DNA of 5,984 bases from Dehalococcoidia bacterium (GTDB lineage Bacteria > Chloroflexota > Dehalococcoidia > GIF9 > AB-539-J10). Positions 1 to 5,984 of the stretch are shown piece after piece. Within the stretch, counting starts at the first letter, position 1; each line of letters starts with the position of its first letter. Where the stretch lies: positions 1 through 5,984 of the forward strand of contig JAUWOB010000063.1 of the NCBI GenBank assembly GCA_030612345.1. The letters are read 5' to 3'. The translations under genes and the position numbers were made by a program. The notes beneath the pieces are model-generated. The model worked only from the letters and a program-made list of their open reading frames with translations. It did no database searches and was not told the origin of the DNA.

Positions 1-417
1 TTTGCCGGCGGCAAGTGGTTTTGGGCTGGTCCCCTGGTTAGCAAAGGAGTGGTCTTTGCTGGCTGCCTTGATGGGATGCGCTATGCGATTGGTGCTGAGA
101 CGGGGGAAGAACTGTGGCAGTTTGAGAGCAGGGATGCAGGAGGTAAGCGTGTTCGCATAGTTTCCCCGCCTGTTTTGATGGACAATCTGCTCACAGTGGT
201 CGATGAAGCAGGCACCGTATACGTTTTTGACCTCGATGGAGGGCTTGCGAATGAGGGAGTACCGTGGAGGGCTATCCCGATTGGCGCGGATGTCAGGAGT
301 CCCTTCTGCGCCCACGAAGGTCTGGTTTATGTTCGAGGTGAAGATAACTGGCTGTATGCTGTGGATGTTGATCAGGGGGAAGTGAGTTGGACGGTTTCCT
401 TGATTGTTGAACAATGA
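1..417 (+). CDS. PQQ-like beta-propeller repeat protein, C-terminal part (5' end outside window)
   Basis: The frame is open from the first base, so the start lies upstream of the window; 138 residues are visible. Seen: three tandem segments with the pattern of PQQ-like propeller blades, a hydrophobic strand followed by a D/E-x-x-G turn, an aromatic Y-A-x-x-x strand and a T/Q-G-E-x-x-W ending. Examples are VVFAGCLDGMRYAIGAETGE with the following ELW, VYVFDLDGG, and LVYVRGEDNWLYAVDVDQGE with the following VSW. Known: such propellers are non-catalytic scaffolds or, in true quinoproteins, bind PQQ; BamB is an envelope example. No enzyme-specific residue can be recognised in this fragment, so a scaffold or binding role is more likely than dehydrogenase activity. 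The stop is 12 bases before yidC and overlaps its ribosome binding site, which implies co-transcription and probably translational coupling. A signal peptide or lipobox cannot be assessed because the N-terminus is missing. The fold is fairly certain; the function is unknown. Confidence 0.82.
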   Translation, partial: FAGGKWFWAGPLVSKGVVFAGCLDGMRYAIGAETGEELWQFESRDAGGKRVRIVSPPVLMDNLLTVVDEAGTVYVFDLDGGLANEGVPWRAIPIGADVRSPFCAHEGLVYVRGEDNWLYAVDVDQGEVSWTVSLIVEQ

Positions 418-421
418 GAGG
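416..421 (+). promoter_or_regulatory. Ribosome binding site of yidC, overlapping the upstream stop codon
   Basis: GAGAGG lies 8 bases before the yidC ATG at 430 and overlaps the TGA (415-417) of the propeller gene. An ATG at 423-425 is nearer the Shine-Dalgarno but out of the yidC frame. The arrangement suggests that ribosomes ending on the propeller gene assist initiation on yidC. Confidence 0.6.
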
Positions 422-429
422 CATGTGCA

Positions 430-1185
430 ATGTTAGAAGTATGGCATCTAATCATAGGTAACCCGATACTTAACGTATTGATCGCCTTGAGCCATTTTCT
501 AGGTGGCAGTTTTGGCCTAGCAATCATCGTCCTTACCGTCATCGTTCGTCTAGTCTCCTGGCCTCTTACCAGGCGACAGCTCAGTTCCACAAAGGCCTTG
601 CAGGATATGCAGCCGAAGATGCAGGAATTGAAGAAGAAATACGGCAAGAATCAGCAGAAGCTCCAACAAGAGATGATGAAGCTTTACAAGGAAGCCGGAG
701 TGAACCCTCTGGGCTGCTTATGGCCCATGCTAATTCAACTTCCTATCTGGATTGCTCTCTATCAGGCCATCATGAGGGCGCTGGCCACCACGCCGGAGAA
801 CTTGCTGGATCTGGCTCATCGGCTATACTCCTGGGAGGTGGTGCGTCAAGCAATTCCGTTGAGCAGCCAATTCCTGTGGCTCAATTTGGGACAAACCGGT
901 TTGGAGGCTGGTGCTGCCGGTCTGTTTTTAGCCATCATAGTTGGCGGTACAATGTGGGTACAGCAGAAGATGACTACGGCACCATCCGCTGATGCAAGGC
1001 AGGAGTCCACGGCCAGGATGATGACGCTGATGATGCCGCTCATGTTTGGCTTCCTTACCTTGATGTTCCCCAGTGGTCTGGCTCTCTACTGGGCGGTTTC
1101 CAATATGATTGGCATTATTACTCAATATTTCGTCACCGGTGGCTGGGGCTACCTCAAACTCCGTTCTCCAGCTCAATCAACGTAG
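430..1185 (+). CDS. yidC: YidC/Oxa1 family membrane protein insertase
   Basis: 251 residues, the size of the bare Oxa1 core, without the large periplasmic domain of proteobacterial YidC. It inserts membrane proteins into the cytoplasmic membrane, alone or with SecYEG. Seen in order: a first core transmembrane helix (about 27-45) containing TVIVRLVSWPL, with Arg40 at the position of the conserved groove arginine; a charged cytoplasmic C1 hairpin (about 50-90) with MQPKMQELKKKYG; a second helix with GCLWPMLIQLPIWIALYQAI (95-114); then further helices around 160-178, 198-213 and 215-235, ending in the typical FPSGLALYWAVSN segment. No lipobox cysteine is seen near the N-terminus, although a short hydrophobic stretch at 7-20 precedes the core helix. 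The tail after residue 240 is short, without the long basic extension seen in some ribosome-binding homologues. ATG 430 is supported by GAGAGG 8 bases upstream. jag follows, which is the usual neighbour of yidC. Confidence 0.95.
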   Translation: MLEVWHLIIGNPILNVLIALSHFLGGSFGLAIIVLTVIVRLVSWPLTRRQLSSTKALQDMQPKMQELKKKYGKNQQKLQQEMMKLYKEAGVNPLGCLWPMLIQLPIWIALYQAIMRALATTPENLLDLAHRLYSWEVVRQAIPLSSQFLWLNLGQTGLEAGAAGLFLAIIVGGTMWVQQKMTTAPSADARQESTARMMTLMMPLMFGFLTLMFPSGLALYWAVSNMIGIITQYFVTGGWGYLKLRSPAQST

Positions 1186-1195
1186 TGAAGGTAGA

Positions 1196-1231
1196 ACCAG
1201 CACTGCCGAGATGATCGCAAACTGTGCTGGT
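1196..1231 (+). other. Inverted repeat between yidC and jag
   Basis: ACCAGCAC (1196-1203) and GTGCTGGT (1224-1231) are perfect reverse complements separated by 20 bases, so the transcript could form an 8-bp stem. No T-run follows, so it does not look like an intrinsic terminator. It lies 17 bases before the jag Shine-Dalgarno. It could be an mRNA stability or processing element, a protein site on DNA, or chance; the sequence does not decide. Confidence 0.35.
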
Positions 1232-1247
1232 AATGAAGCAAACTAGT

Positions 1248-1253
1248 AAAGGA
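1248..1253 (+). promoter_or_regulatory. Ribosome binding site of jag
   Basis: AAAGGA sits 10 bases before the ATG at 1264. The frame has a stop at 1234-1236 and no other start codon between it and 1264, so this site and start go together. I see no convincing -35/-10 promoter in the 1186-1263 gap, consistent with read-through from yidC. Confidence 0.55.
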
Positions 1254-1263
1254 AAACCGGACT

Positions 1264-1920
1264 ATGGAAGTGATTGAGATATCGGCCGCGACAGTAGAGG
1301 AGGCAATAGAGAAGGCGGAGGCACAACTGGGACTGCCCCGGGACAAATTTGAGGTGGAGGTTATCAGTGAAGGGAGGTCGGGTGTTCTAGGGGTAGGAAG
1401 CAGGCAAGCTTCAATCAGAGTGACTCCGGTAACCCCGCCGGAGAAGGGCCGCCCTGAGGCTGTTGAACAGGATGTGGTCATAACGGTCACAGAGGTAGTG
1501 GATGAGTTGCTCGAATTACTGGGCGTAAGAGGCACCGTTGAAGTGTTATCCGATGAGATACCTCTGGCTCTGGATATCAAGGGTGACGATCTGGGCATAC
1601 TGATCGGGCGGCGAGGGCAGACCCTGGCTGCGCTGGAGTACATTACTAAACTCATCGTGGCCGGACGGTTAAAGGTCTGGCTGCCGTTAGAGGTTGACGT
1701 TGCCGGATACAAGCAGCACCGTCGTGACTCCTTGCAGAGGCTGGCCTTATATGTGGCAGAGCAGGTGAAATCACGGCGACGAGCCATAACCATGGAACCG
1801 ATGCCCCCCGACGAACGCCGTATTGTTCACATAACTCTAGCTGACAATCCTGATGTAACAACTCATAGCATTGGTGAGGGTGAGAGCAGAAAAGTGGTTA
1901 TTGTGCCCAGGCAGGGTTAA
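1264..1920 (+). CDS. jag: RNA-binding protein Jag/KhpB (Jag_N, KH and R3H domains)
   Basis: 218 residues with the three domains of the family. The Jag_N domain spans about 1-52, beginning MEVIEISAATVEEAIEKAE and including the GVLGVGSR turn (40-47). After a short linker rich in Pro, Glu and Lys comes a KH domain (about 70-147) whose nucleic-acid-binding GxxG loop is G115-R-R-G118, inside ILIGRRGQTLAALEY. The R3H domain (about 150-217) carries PPDERRIVHITL, with Arg185 and His189 giving the R-x3-H signature, and ends RKVVIVPR. Known: KhpB/Jag binds RNA in the cytoplasm, works with KhpA in Gram-positive bacteria, and influences cell division and envelope growth; its gene commonly follows yidC. 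Its RNA targets here are unknown. All motif residues are intact. The stop lies two bases before the ileS start, so the two are very likely translationally coupled. The linker is short compared with some Firmicute homologues. Confidence 0.93.
   Translation: MEVIEISAATVEEAIEKAEAQLGLPRDKFEVEVISEGRSGVLGVGSRQASIRVTPVTPPEKGRPEAVEQDVVITVTEVVDELLELLGVRGTVEVLSDEIPLALDIKGDDLGILIGRRGQTLAALEYITKLIVAGRLKVWLPLEVDVAGYKQHRRDSLQRLALYVAEQVKSRRRAITMEPMPPDERRIVHITLADNPDVTTHSIGEGESRKVVIVPRQG
1909..1916 (+). promoter_or_regulatory. Ribosome binding site of ileS inside the end of jag
   Basis: AGGCAGGG lies 6 bases before the ATG at 1923, entirely within the last codons of jag. The match to the Shine-Dalgarno consensus is moderate, so coupling to jag translation probably matters. 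There is no room for a T-box leader directly ahead of ileS. Confidence 0.45.
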
Positions 1921-1922
1921 CC

Positions 1923-4900
1923 ATGTTTCGAGAGGTAAACACTAGGGTCAACTTTCCGCAACTCGAGCAAGATATCCTTCGCTTCTGGAGAGAGCAGGAT
2001 GTCTTCAACGAGAGTATCGTGAGACGAGAAGGCGGGCCACATTATGTCTTCTATGAAGGCCCGCCTACAGCTAACGGCAGTCCGGGCGTCCACCATGTGC
2101 CAGCTCGTGTATACAAGGATGTTTTTTGCCGATACAAGACGATGAAGGGATATCACGTTCCGCGAAAGGCAGGGTGGGATACCCATGGCTTGCCCGTTGA
2201 GTTGGAGGTGGAGAGTTCTCTTGCTCTTGCCAGCAAGGCGCAAATCGAAGAGTACGGAGTGGCTCGGTTCAATGAACGGTGTCGGCAGAGCGTTCTCAAG
2301 TATATCAAAGAATGGGAGGCTATGACCGAGCGCCTTGGCTACTGGCTGGACATGGAGCAGCCTTACGTAACCCTGGACAACGCCTATATTGAGTCTTGCT
2401 GGTGGATAATCAAGCAGCTCTGGGACAAGAACTTGGTCTATCAAGGCTACAAAGTGACGCCGCATTGTCCTCGATGCGGCACGACCATTAGCTCTCACGA
2501 GGTGGCTTTGGGCTATGAGGATGCTGAGGACCCATCAGTGTACATAAAGTTCAGGCTGGAGCCGGATTCGCTGGCGAAGAACACGAGACTTCATGCTGTC
2601 CTCTCGTCTTCCAGCATGCAAGGCAAACCGGCATTTCTGCTGGCCTGGACAACGACGCCGTGGACACTGCCCGCAAATACTGCTCTGGCGGTGGCTCCTC
2701 AGGCTGAGTATGTGGTCGTGCAGGTCGGTAACGAGTATCTTGTTTTGGCCTCGGCTTTGCTCGGTGTGGCGGGCCTAGATGGTTGTATGGTGGCGGAAAG
2801 GATACTCGGGGCAGATCTAGTTGGAGCGCATTATGAACCCCTGTACAGCAATATCGATATTCGTTACGTCAAGGGAGATAAGAGGGCTTACCGTGTTATT
2901 GAGGGCGATTTTGTATCCATGGAGGATGGCACAGGGATTGTCCATATCGCACCTGCATACGGCGAGATAGACTTCGAAGTCGGCGAGAGGGAAGGTCTGC
3001 CTCTAGTGCATACGGTGGAATTGGATGGGACCGTAACGACTAATCTGATTACAGGTTTTACACCCAGGGCCCGAGAACATCTTAAGAAACGTGAAGTCCC
3101 AGTGATTCTCGGGCCAGCACGACAGAAGCTGGATTTGCCGGGAGCCGGCAAGTTTGTTAAAGATGCTGATCCTCTCATCCTTGATGACCTCAAGTCGCGC
3201 GGCTTGCTCTATCGCAGCGAGAGGATCACTCACACCTACCCTTTCTGTTGGAGATGTGAAACGCCTCTTCTCTACTATGCCAAACCGGCCTGGTACATCA
3301 GGACAACAGCAGTGAAAGAAGGGCTCATCTCGGGCAATGCTGAGATAAACTGGCACCCTGAACACATCAAGCACGGCCGATTTGGCGATTGGCTCGAGAA
3401 CAACGTTGACTGGGCTTTTTCCCGGGAGAGATATTGGGGGACTCCGCTCAATATTTGGCACTGTTCTTCGTGTAACAATCATAACTGTGTTGGCAGTGTG
3501 GACGAGTTGAGAGGGCAGGCAAGCATTGATGGCTTAGTCGCGCCCCTGGATTTACATCGCCCCTACGTAGATGACATCACCTTTGCTTGTCCTGAATGTG
3601 GTGGCAGGATGCGGCGCGTTCCCGAGGTAGCTGATTGCTGGTTTGATTCTGGAGCTATGCCAGTGGCCCAGTGGCACTATCCCTTTGAGAATGAAGACAA
3701 GTTCAGACGGGATTTTCCCGCGGACTTTATCTGCGAGGCCGTGGACCAGACCAGGGGTTGGTTCTACAGCTTGCATGCCCTGTCTACTCTGCTGTTCAAC
3801 CGTCCTTGCTTTAAGAATGTCATCTCCTTGGGGTTCGTTGTTGACGCCCAGGGTAAGAAGATGAGCAAGTCCAAGGGCAATGTAGTTGATCCCTGGGCTG
3901 TGTTCAGTGAATACGGCGCAGATGCCCTGAGGTGGTACGTGCTGGTTTCCACTACGGGCGAAGACAATCATCGTTTTCCTGCCAAGGTGCTTGAAGAAAC
4001 TATACGCAAGTTCCTCCTTACTTTGTGGAATACGTACTCCTTTTTCGCGCTGTATGCCAATATCGACTCCTTTGTTCCTCAACCTCTGACAGGTGAGAAT
4101 CGTAAGCAGGCAGCTTTTACCGACCTGGATAGATGGATCAGTTCAGAGCTTAATCGGCTCGTCAGCGACGTTTCCCGATCGATGGATAGCTACAATCCTA
4201 CTTCTGCGACACGCAGGATTGAGGGCTTCGTGGATAACCTCTCTAATTGGTATGTGCGGAGAAACCGGCGCCGGTTCTGGAAAGGCGAGAACGATGCCGA
4301 TAAACTGGCAGCATACACCACGCTATATCAATCTCTGGTAACTTTGTCTCAGTTGTTAGCCCCCTTCGTACCGTTTATTGCTGAAGAGCTTTATCAGAAT
4401 CTTGTTCGCTCTGTTGATGCTGGAGCCAGGGCAAGTGTTCATCTCACTGACTTTCCTATAGCGGATGAAACGAAGATCAATGACGAGCTAAATAGCAGTG
4501 TTGAGCTGGCCATGAAGATATCCAGTCTGGGGAGGGCGGCGCGGGCTAAGGCCGGCATCAAGGTCCGCCAGCCCCTGAGTGAAGCTGTGGTCGGGGTCCA
4601 GACGGAAGGGGAAAAGAGATGGCTAGAGAGCCTGGCTGCTGAGGTAAGGGAAGAGATAAATGTCAGGCGGCTCGTGGTATTGAGCGAGGCGGAGAGACGA
4701 GGCGGATCCCAGAGCTATGTGAATATGCCGGACTACAGCGTGGCCGACGATGCTAGATACTGGGTCGCTATAAGCACTGAGTTGACTCCTGAGCTAATCG
4801 CCGAAGGAGTCAGTAGGGAGATTGTGCGGCATCTTCAGAATATGCGTCGCAGTGCCGGGTTTGATATCACGGATTACATCACTACCTATTATCAGACAGA

Positions 4901-5069
4901 AGAACCGCTGGTAAAGCAGGTAATAGGCGCTTATGCCGCTTATATCAAACAGGAAACTCTATCTCATGACCTCAGCGATGCTCTGCCTCCTGATGGAGCT
5001 TATGGCGAGAAGCGTCGCATCGCAAACGCCGAGGTCTCGTTGGCAGTCAAGCGGGCAAGTCCTGGATGA
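1923..5069 (+). CDS. ileS: Isoleucyl-tRNA synthetase, IleRS2 (Thermus/eukaryote-like) type, with swapped GxHH signature
   Basis: Complete, 1048 residues, close to the roughly 1040 of the Thermus enzyme. It charges tRNA-Ile with isoleucine in the cytoplasm (class I, Rossmann fold). Seen in order: the N-terminal catalytic half with YEGPPTANG (44-52), then G55-V-H-H58 in place of the usual HxGH; GWDTHGLPVE (84-93); zinc-site cysteines 182/185 and 442/445; the CP1 editing domain with WTTTPWTLP (242-250), GTGIVH (336-341) and the conserved editing Asp350; a second cysteine set C514/C517 and C556/C559; GWFYSL (612-617); K646-M-S-K-S650; then the anticodon-binding domain with NWYVRRNRRRFW (775-786) and an IleRS2-type C-terminal domain. 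Synthetic and editing motifs are otherwise intact, so it should be active. Known: IleRS2 enzymes resist mupirocin better than IleRS1, and the GxHH swap is linked to hyper-resistance. It starts two bases after jag and is probably the last gene of the operon. Confidence 0.97.
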   Translation: MFREVNTRVNFPQLEQDILRFWREQDVFNESIVRREGGPHYVFYEGPPTANGSPGVHHVPARVYKDVFCRYKTMKGYHVPRKAGWDTHGLPVELEVESSLALASKAQIEEYGVARFNERCRQSVLKYIKEWEAMTERLGYWLDMEQPYVTLDNAYIESCWWIIKQLWDKNLVYQGYKVTPHCPRCGTTISSHEVALGYEDAEDPSVYIKFRLEPDSLAKNTRLHAVLSSSSMQGKPAFLLAWTTTPWTLPANTALAVAPQAEYVVVQVGNEYLVLASALLGVAGLDGCMVAERILGADLVGAHYEPLYSNIDIRYVKGDKRAYRVIEGDFVSMEDGTGIVHIAPAYGEIDFEVGEREGLPLVHTVELDGTVTTNLITGFTPRAREHLKKREVPVILGPARQKLDLPGAGKFVKDADPLILDDLKSRGLLYRSERITHTYPFCWRCETPLLYYAKPAWYIRTTAVKEGLISGNAEINWHPEHIKHGRFGDWLENNVDWAFSRERYWGTPLNIWHCSSCNNHNCVGSVDELRGQASIDGLVAPLDLHRPYVDDITFACPECGGRMRRVPEVADCWFDSGAMPVAQWHYPFENEDKFRRDFPADFICEAVDQTRGWFYSLHALSTLLFNRPCFKNVISLGFVVDAQGKKMSKSKGNVVDPWAVFSEYGADALRWYVLVSTTGEDNHRFPAKVLEETIRKFLLTLWNTYSFFALYANIDSFVPQPLTGENRKQAAFTDLDRWISSELNRLVSDVSRSMDSYNPTSATRRIEGFVDNLSNWYVRRNRRRFWKGENDADKLAAYTTLYQSLVTLSQLLAPFVPFIAEELYQNLVRSVDAGARASVHLTDFPIADETKINDELNSSVELAMKISSLGRAARAKAGIKVRQPLSEAVVGVQTEGEKRWLESLAAEVREEINVRRLVVLSEAERRGGSQSYVNMPDYSVADDARYWVAISTELTPELIAEGVSREIVRHLQNMRRSAGFDITDYITTYYQTEEPLVKQVIGAYAAYIKQETLSHDLSDALPPDGAYGEKRRIANAEVSLAVKRASPG

Positions 5070-5102
5070 AGCTCGTGGGGCGGCTGAGCGCCCAAAGGTA
5101 TT

Positions 5103-5137
5103 GTCTGGCGGTGCTTATTCGGTGCCAGGTTTTCCTT
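5103..5137 (+). terminator. Candidate intrinsic terminator after ileS
   Basis: CTGGC (5105-5109) pairs with GCCAG (5124-5128). The stem can be extended by G-U pairs to about 8 bp, from 5103 to 5130, around a loop of about 12 bases. It is followed directly by TTTT (5130-5133) and CCTT. It starts 33 bases after the ileS stop, in the convergent gap before htrA, where a terminator is expected. The perfect stem is only 5 bp, so the call is tentative. I see no equally good terminator for the reverse-strand htrA gene, and the rest of the 160-base gap shows no gene. Confidence 0.45.
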
Positions 5138-5229
5138 GAACTTCTCGATGTATCACGGCTCTGCCAGCATCACCTCTTTGAACTTGGATTGAACTGCTAA
5201 CCTGTAGCTTGGCATGAGGCAGGCGCGGC

Positions 5230-5984
5230 TCAGGGAGTTGGGCGTTCTATTAGTCGTGCCGAGGCTGTCCTTGTATCTTGGCCTCTAACGAACACTATCT
5301 CTACGTCTTTGCCGATGTCACTGCTTCGGATGGCGCGGACCAGATCGGCGACACTGCCTATTTCCTTGCCGTCAAAGCTGATGATGACGTCTTCCACTCT
5401 CAATCCCGCAGCATCTGCAGGGCTGTTAGCAACTAGCTCCACAATGAGGGCTCCCCTGTCTACAGCGAGGTTGTGGGCTGCAGCTAGAGCAGGGTCTACG
5501 GTATACAAGCCCACTCCCAGCCACGGGTATGTCACATGGCCATGGCGGATTAGATCAGGGATGATAAGCCTGGCCTCATCGCTACTGATGGCAAAGGCCA
5601 TGCCTTCCACTCCGTGGGCAACTATCTTAATGCTGGTGATGCCTATCACCTCGCCGGCCATGTTCACCAGCGGGCCACCGCTATTGCCAGGCACGATAGC
5701 GGCCGTGGTTTGAATCAGACCGTAGAGGACATTCTCGTCGACGTTTACAGATACATTGAGGCGGCTGACTATTCCCTCGGTCGCGCTCATTCCTTCTCCC
5801 AAAGCATTGCCGATGGCTATTACCCACTCGCCAAGAGCTAGCAAGCCTGAATCGCCCCATTGAGCGCAGGGCAAATCTGTGGCATCTATTCTTATCACGG
5901 CCAGGTCAGATAGCGGGTCGGTGCCTACTATATCTGCTGGAAAAGTCCGACCATCGTTCAACTCCACGTAGACGCTCTCGGCAT
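5230..5984 (-). CDS. htrA: HtrA/DegP-family serine protease with one PDZ domain (5' end outside window)
   Basis: The reading frame continues unbroken to the window edge (A-E-S-V-Y-V before the in-frame GTG at 5967), and that upstream part fits the family, so the GTG is internal and the true start is off-window. Numbering from that GTG, the trypsin-like domain shows ELNDGRTFPADIVGTDPLSD with the triad Asp21 (DLAVIRI), IAIGNALGEG, and the catalytic Ser96 in PGNSGGPLVN (codon 5680-5682). The catalytic His lies in the missing part. A PDZ domain follows (about 149-240), with a WLGV carboxylate-loop-like start, the ANSPADAAGLRVEDVI segment and FDGKEI. There is no second PDZ; the protein ends shortly after with RLIERPTP. 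Known: HtrA proteases degrade misfolded proteins at or outside the cytoplasmic membrane, the PDZ domain binding exposed C-termini. A signal or anchor segment cannot be checked. It is convergent to ileS, hence a separate transcription unit. The segment before the serine reads QTTAAIVPGNSGG rather than the commoner QTDAAINPGNSGG. Confidence 0.93.
   Translation of the reverse strand, partial: AESVYVELNDGRTFPADIVGTDPLSDLAVIRIDATDLPCAQWGDSGLLALGEWVIAIGNALGEGMSATEGIVSRLNVSVNVDENVLYGLIQTTAAIVPGNSGGPLVNMAGEVIGITSIKIVAHGVEGMAFAISSDEARLIIPDLIRHGHVTYPWLGVGLYTVDPALAAAHNLAVDRGALIVELVANSPADAAGLRVEDVIISFDGKEIGSVADLVRAIRSSDIGKDVEIVFVRGQDTRTASARLIERPTP

Noticed and set aside
1..417. A PQQ-dependent alcohol or glucose dehydrogenase
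   Set aside because: Only generic propeller blade repeats are visible; no cofactor or metal-binding residues specific to quinoprotein dehydrogenases can be recognised in the visible part.
1173..1793. 206-codon reverse-strand open frame opposite jag
   Set aside because: It is the antisense of a confidently identified gene, its translation is Ser/Thr/Arg-rich low-information sequence with no recognisable domain, and it overlaps almost the whole of jag.
1917..2498. 193-codon reverse-strand open frame opposite the start of ileS
   Set aside because: It lies entirely over conserved catalytic-domain codons of ileS and shows no family resemblance of its own.
3003..4082. Reverse-strand open frames of 159 and 176 codons opposite the middle of ileS
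   Set aside because: Both are shadows of the editing and catalytic domain coding sequence, which has intact motifs in the forward frame.
5078..5093. GC-rich 5-bp hairpin GGGCG/CGCCC right after the ileS stop
   Set aside because: The stem is short and followed by AAAGG rather than a T-run; the hairpin at 5103-5130 with TTTT is the better terminator candidate.
4933..5139. Forward 68-codon frame overlapping the ileS end and the terminator region
   Set aside because: Most of it overlaps ileS in another frame, it would run through the candidate terminator, and it resembles no known small protein.
5309..5841. Forward open frames opposite htrA
   Set aside because: They are antisense to the protease and PDZ domains of htrA, which carry the expected catalytic motifs.
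5230..5967. GTG at 5967 as the true start of htrA
   Set aside because: The frame stays open to the window edge, the upstream residues fit the protease fold, and starting here would remove the catalytic His.

Overview
This window looks like an ordinary stretch of bacterial chromosome that carries mostly housekeeping genes. It holds a forward-strand gene cluster (positions 1-5069), a short convergent intergenic gap (5070-5229), and the 3' part of a reverse-strand protease gene that runs off the right edge. The gene content suggests a Chloroflexota-like bacterium, perhaps Dehalococcoidia. The grounds are a beta-propeller (PQQ-like repeat) gene directly upstream of a short single-domain YidC, followed by Jag/KhpB, and a Thermus/eukaryote-type isoleucyl-tRNA synthetase (IleRS2). 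This taxonomic guess is inference from gene order and protein style; there is no rRNA or other direct marker.

Layout: (1) 1-417, the C-terminal end of a PQQ-like beta-propeller protein, cut by the left edge. (2) 430-1185, a YidC/Oxa1 membrane insertase; its Shine-Dalgarno overlaps the stop codon of gene 1. (3) 1186-1263, a 78-base gap holding an 8-bp inverted repeat and the ribosome binding site of the next gene. (4) 1264-1920, Jag/KhpB, an RNA-binding protein with Jag_N, KH and R3H domains. (5) 1923-5069, a complete IleRS2 starting two bases after the jag stop. (6) A candidate intrinsic terminator at 5103-5137. (7) 5230-5984, reverse strand, an HtrA/DegP-type serine protease with one PDZ domain, lacking its 5' end.

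The forward genes are tightly packed and probably co-transcribed. yidC followed by jag is a widespread pairing that links membrane-protein insertion to an RNA-binding regulator. The propeller gene upstream may encode an extracytoplasmic partner, and ileS appears to be carried as the last gene of the unit. HtrA is convergent and therefore a separate transcription unit; as an envelope protease it fits the envelope-biogenesis theme only loosely.

I found no new multi-gene system, mobile element, CRISPR array or RNA gene. The most notable observation is in IleRS: the class I signature normally written HxGH reads G-V-H-H, the swapped form (GxHH) associated with very high mupirocin resistance in some IleRS2 enzymes.
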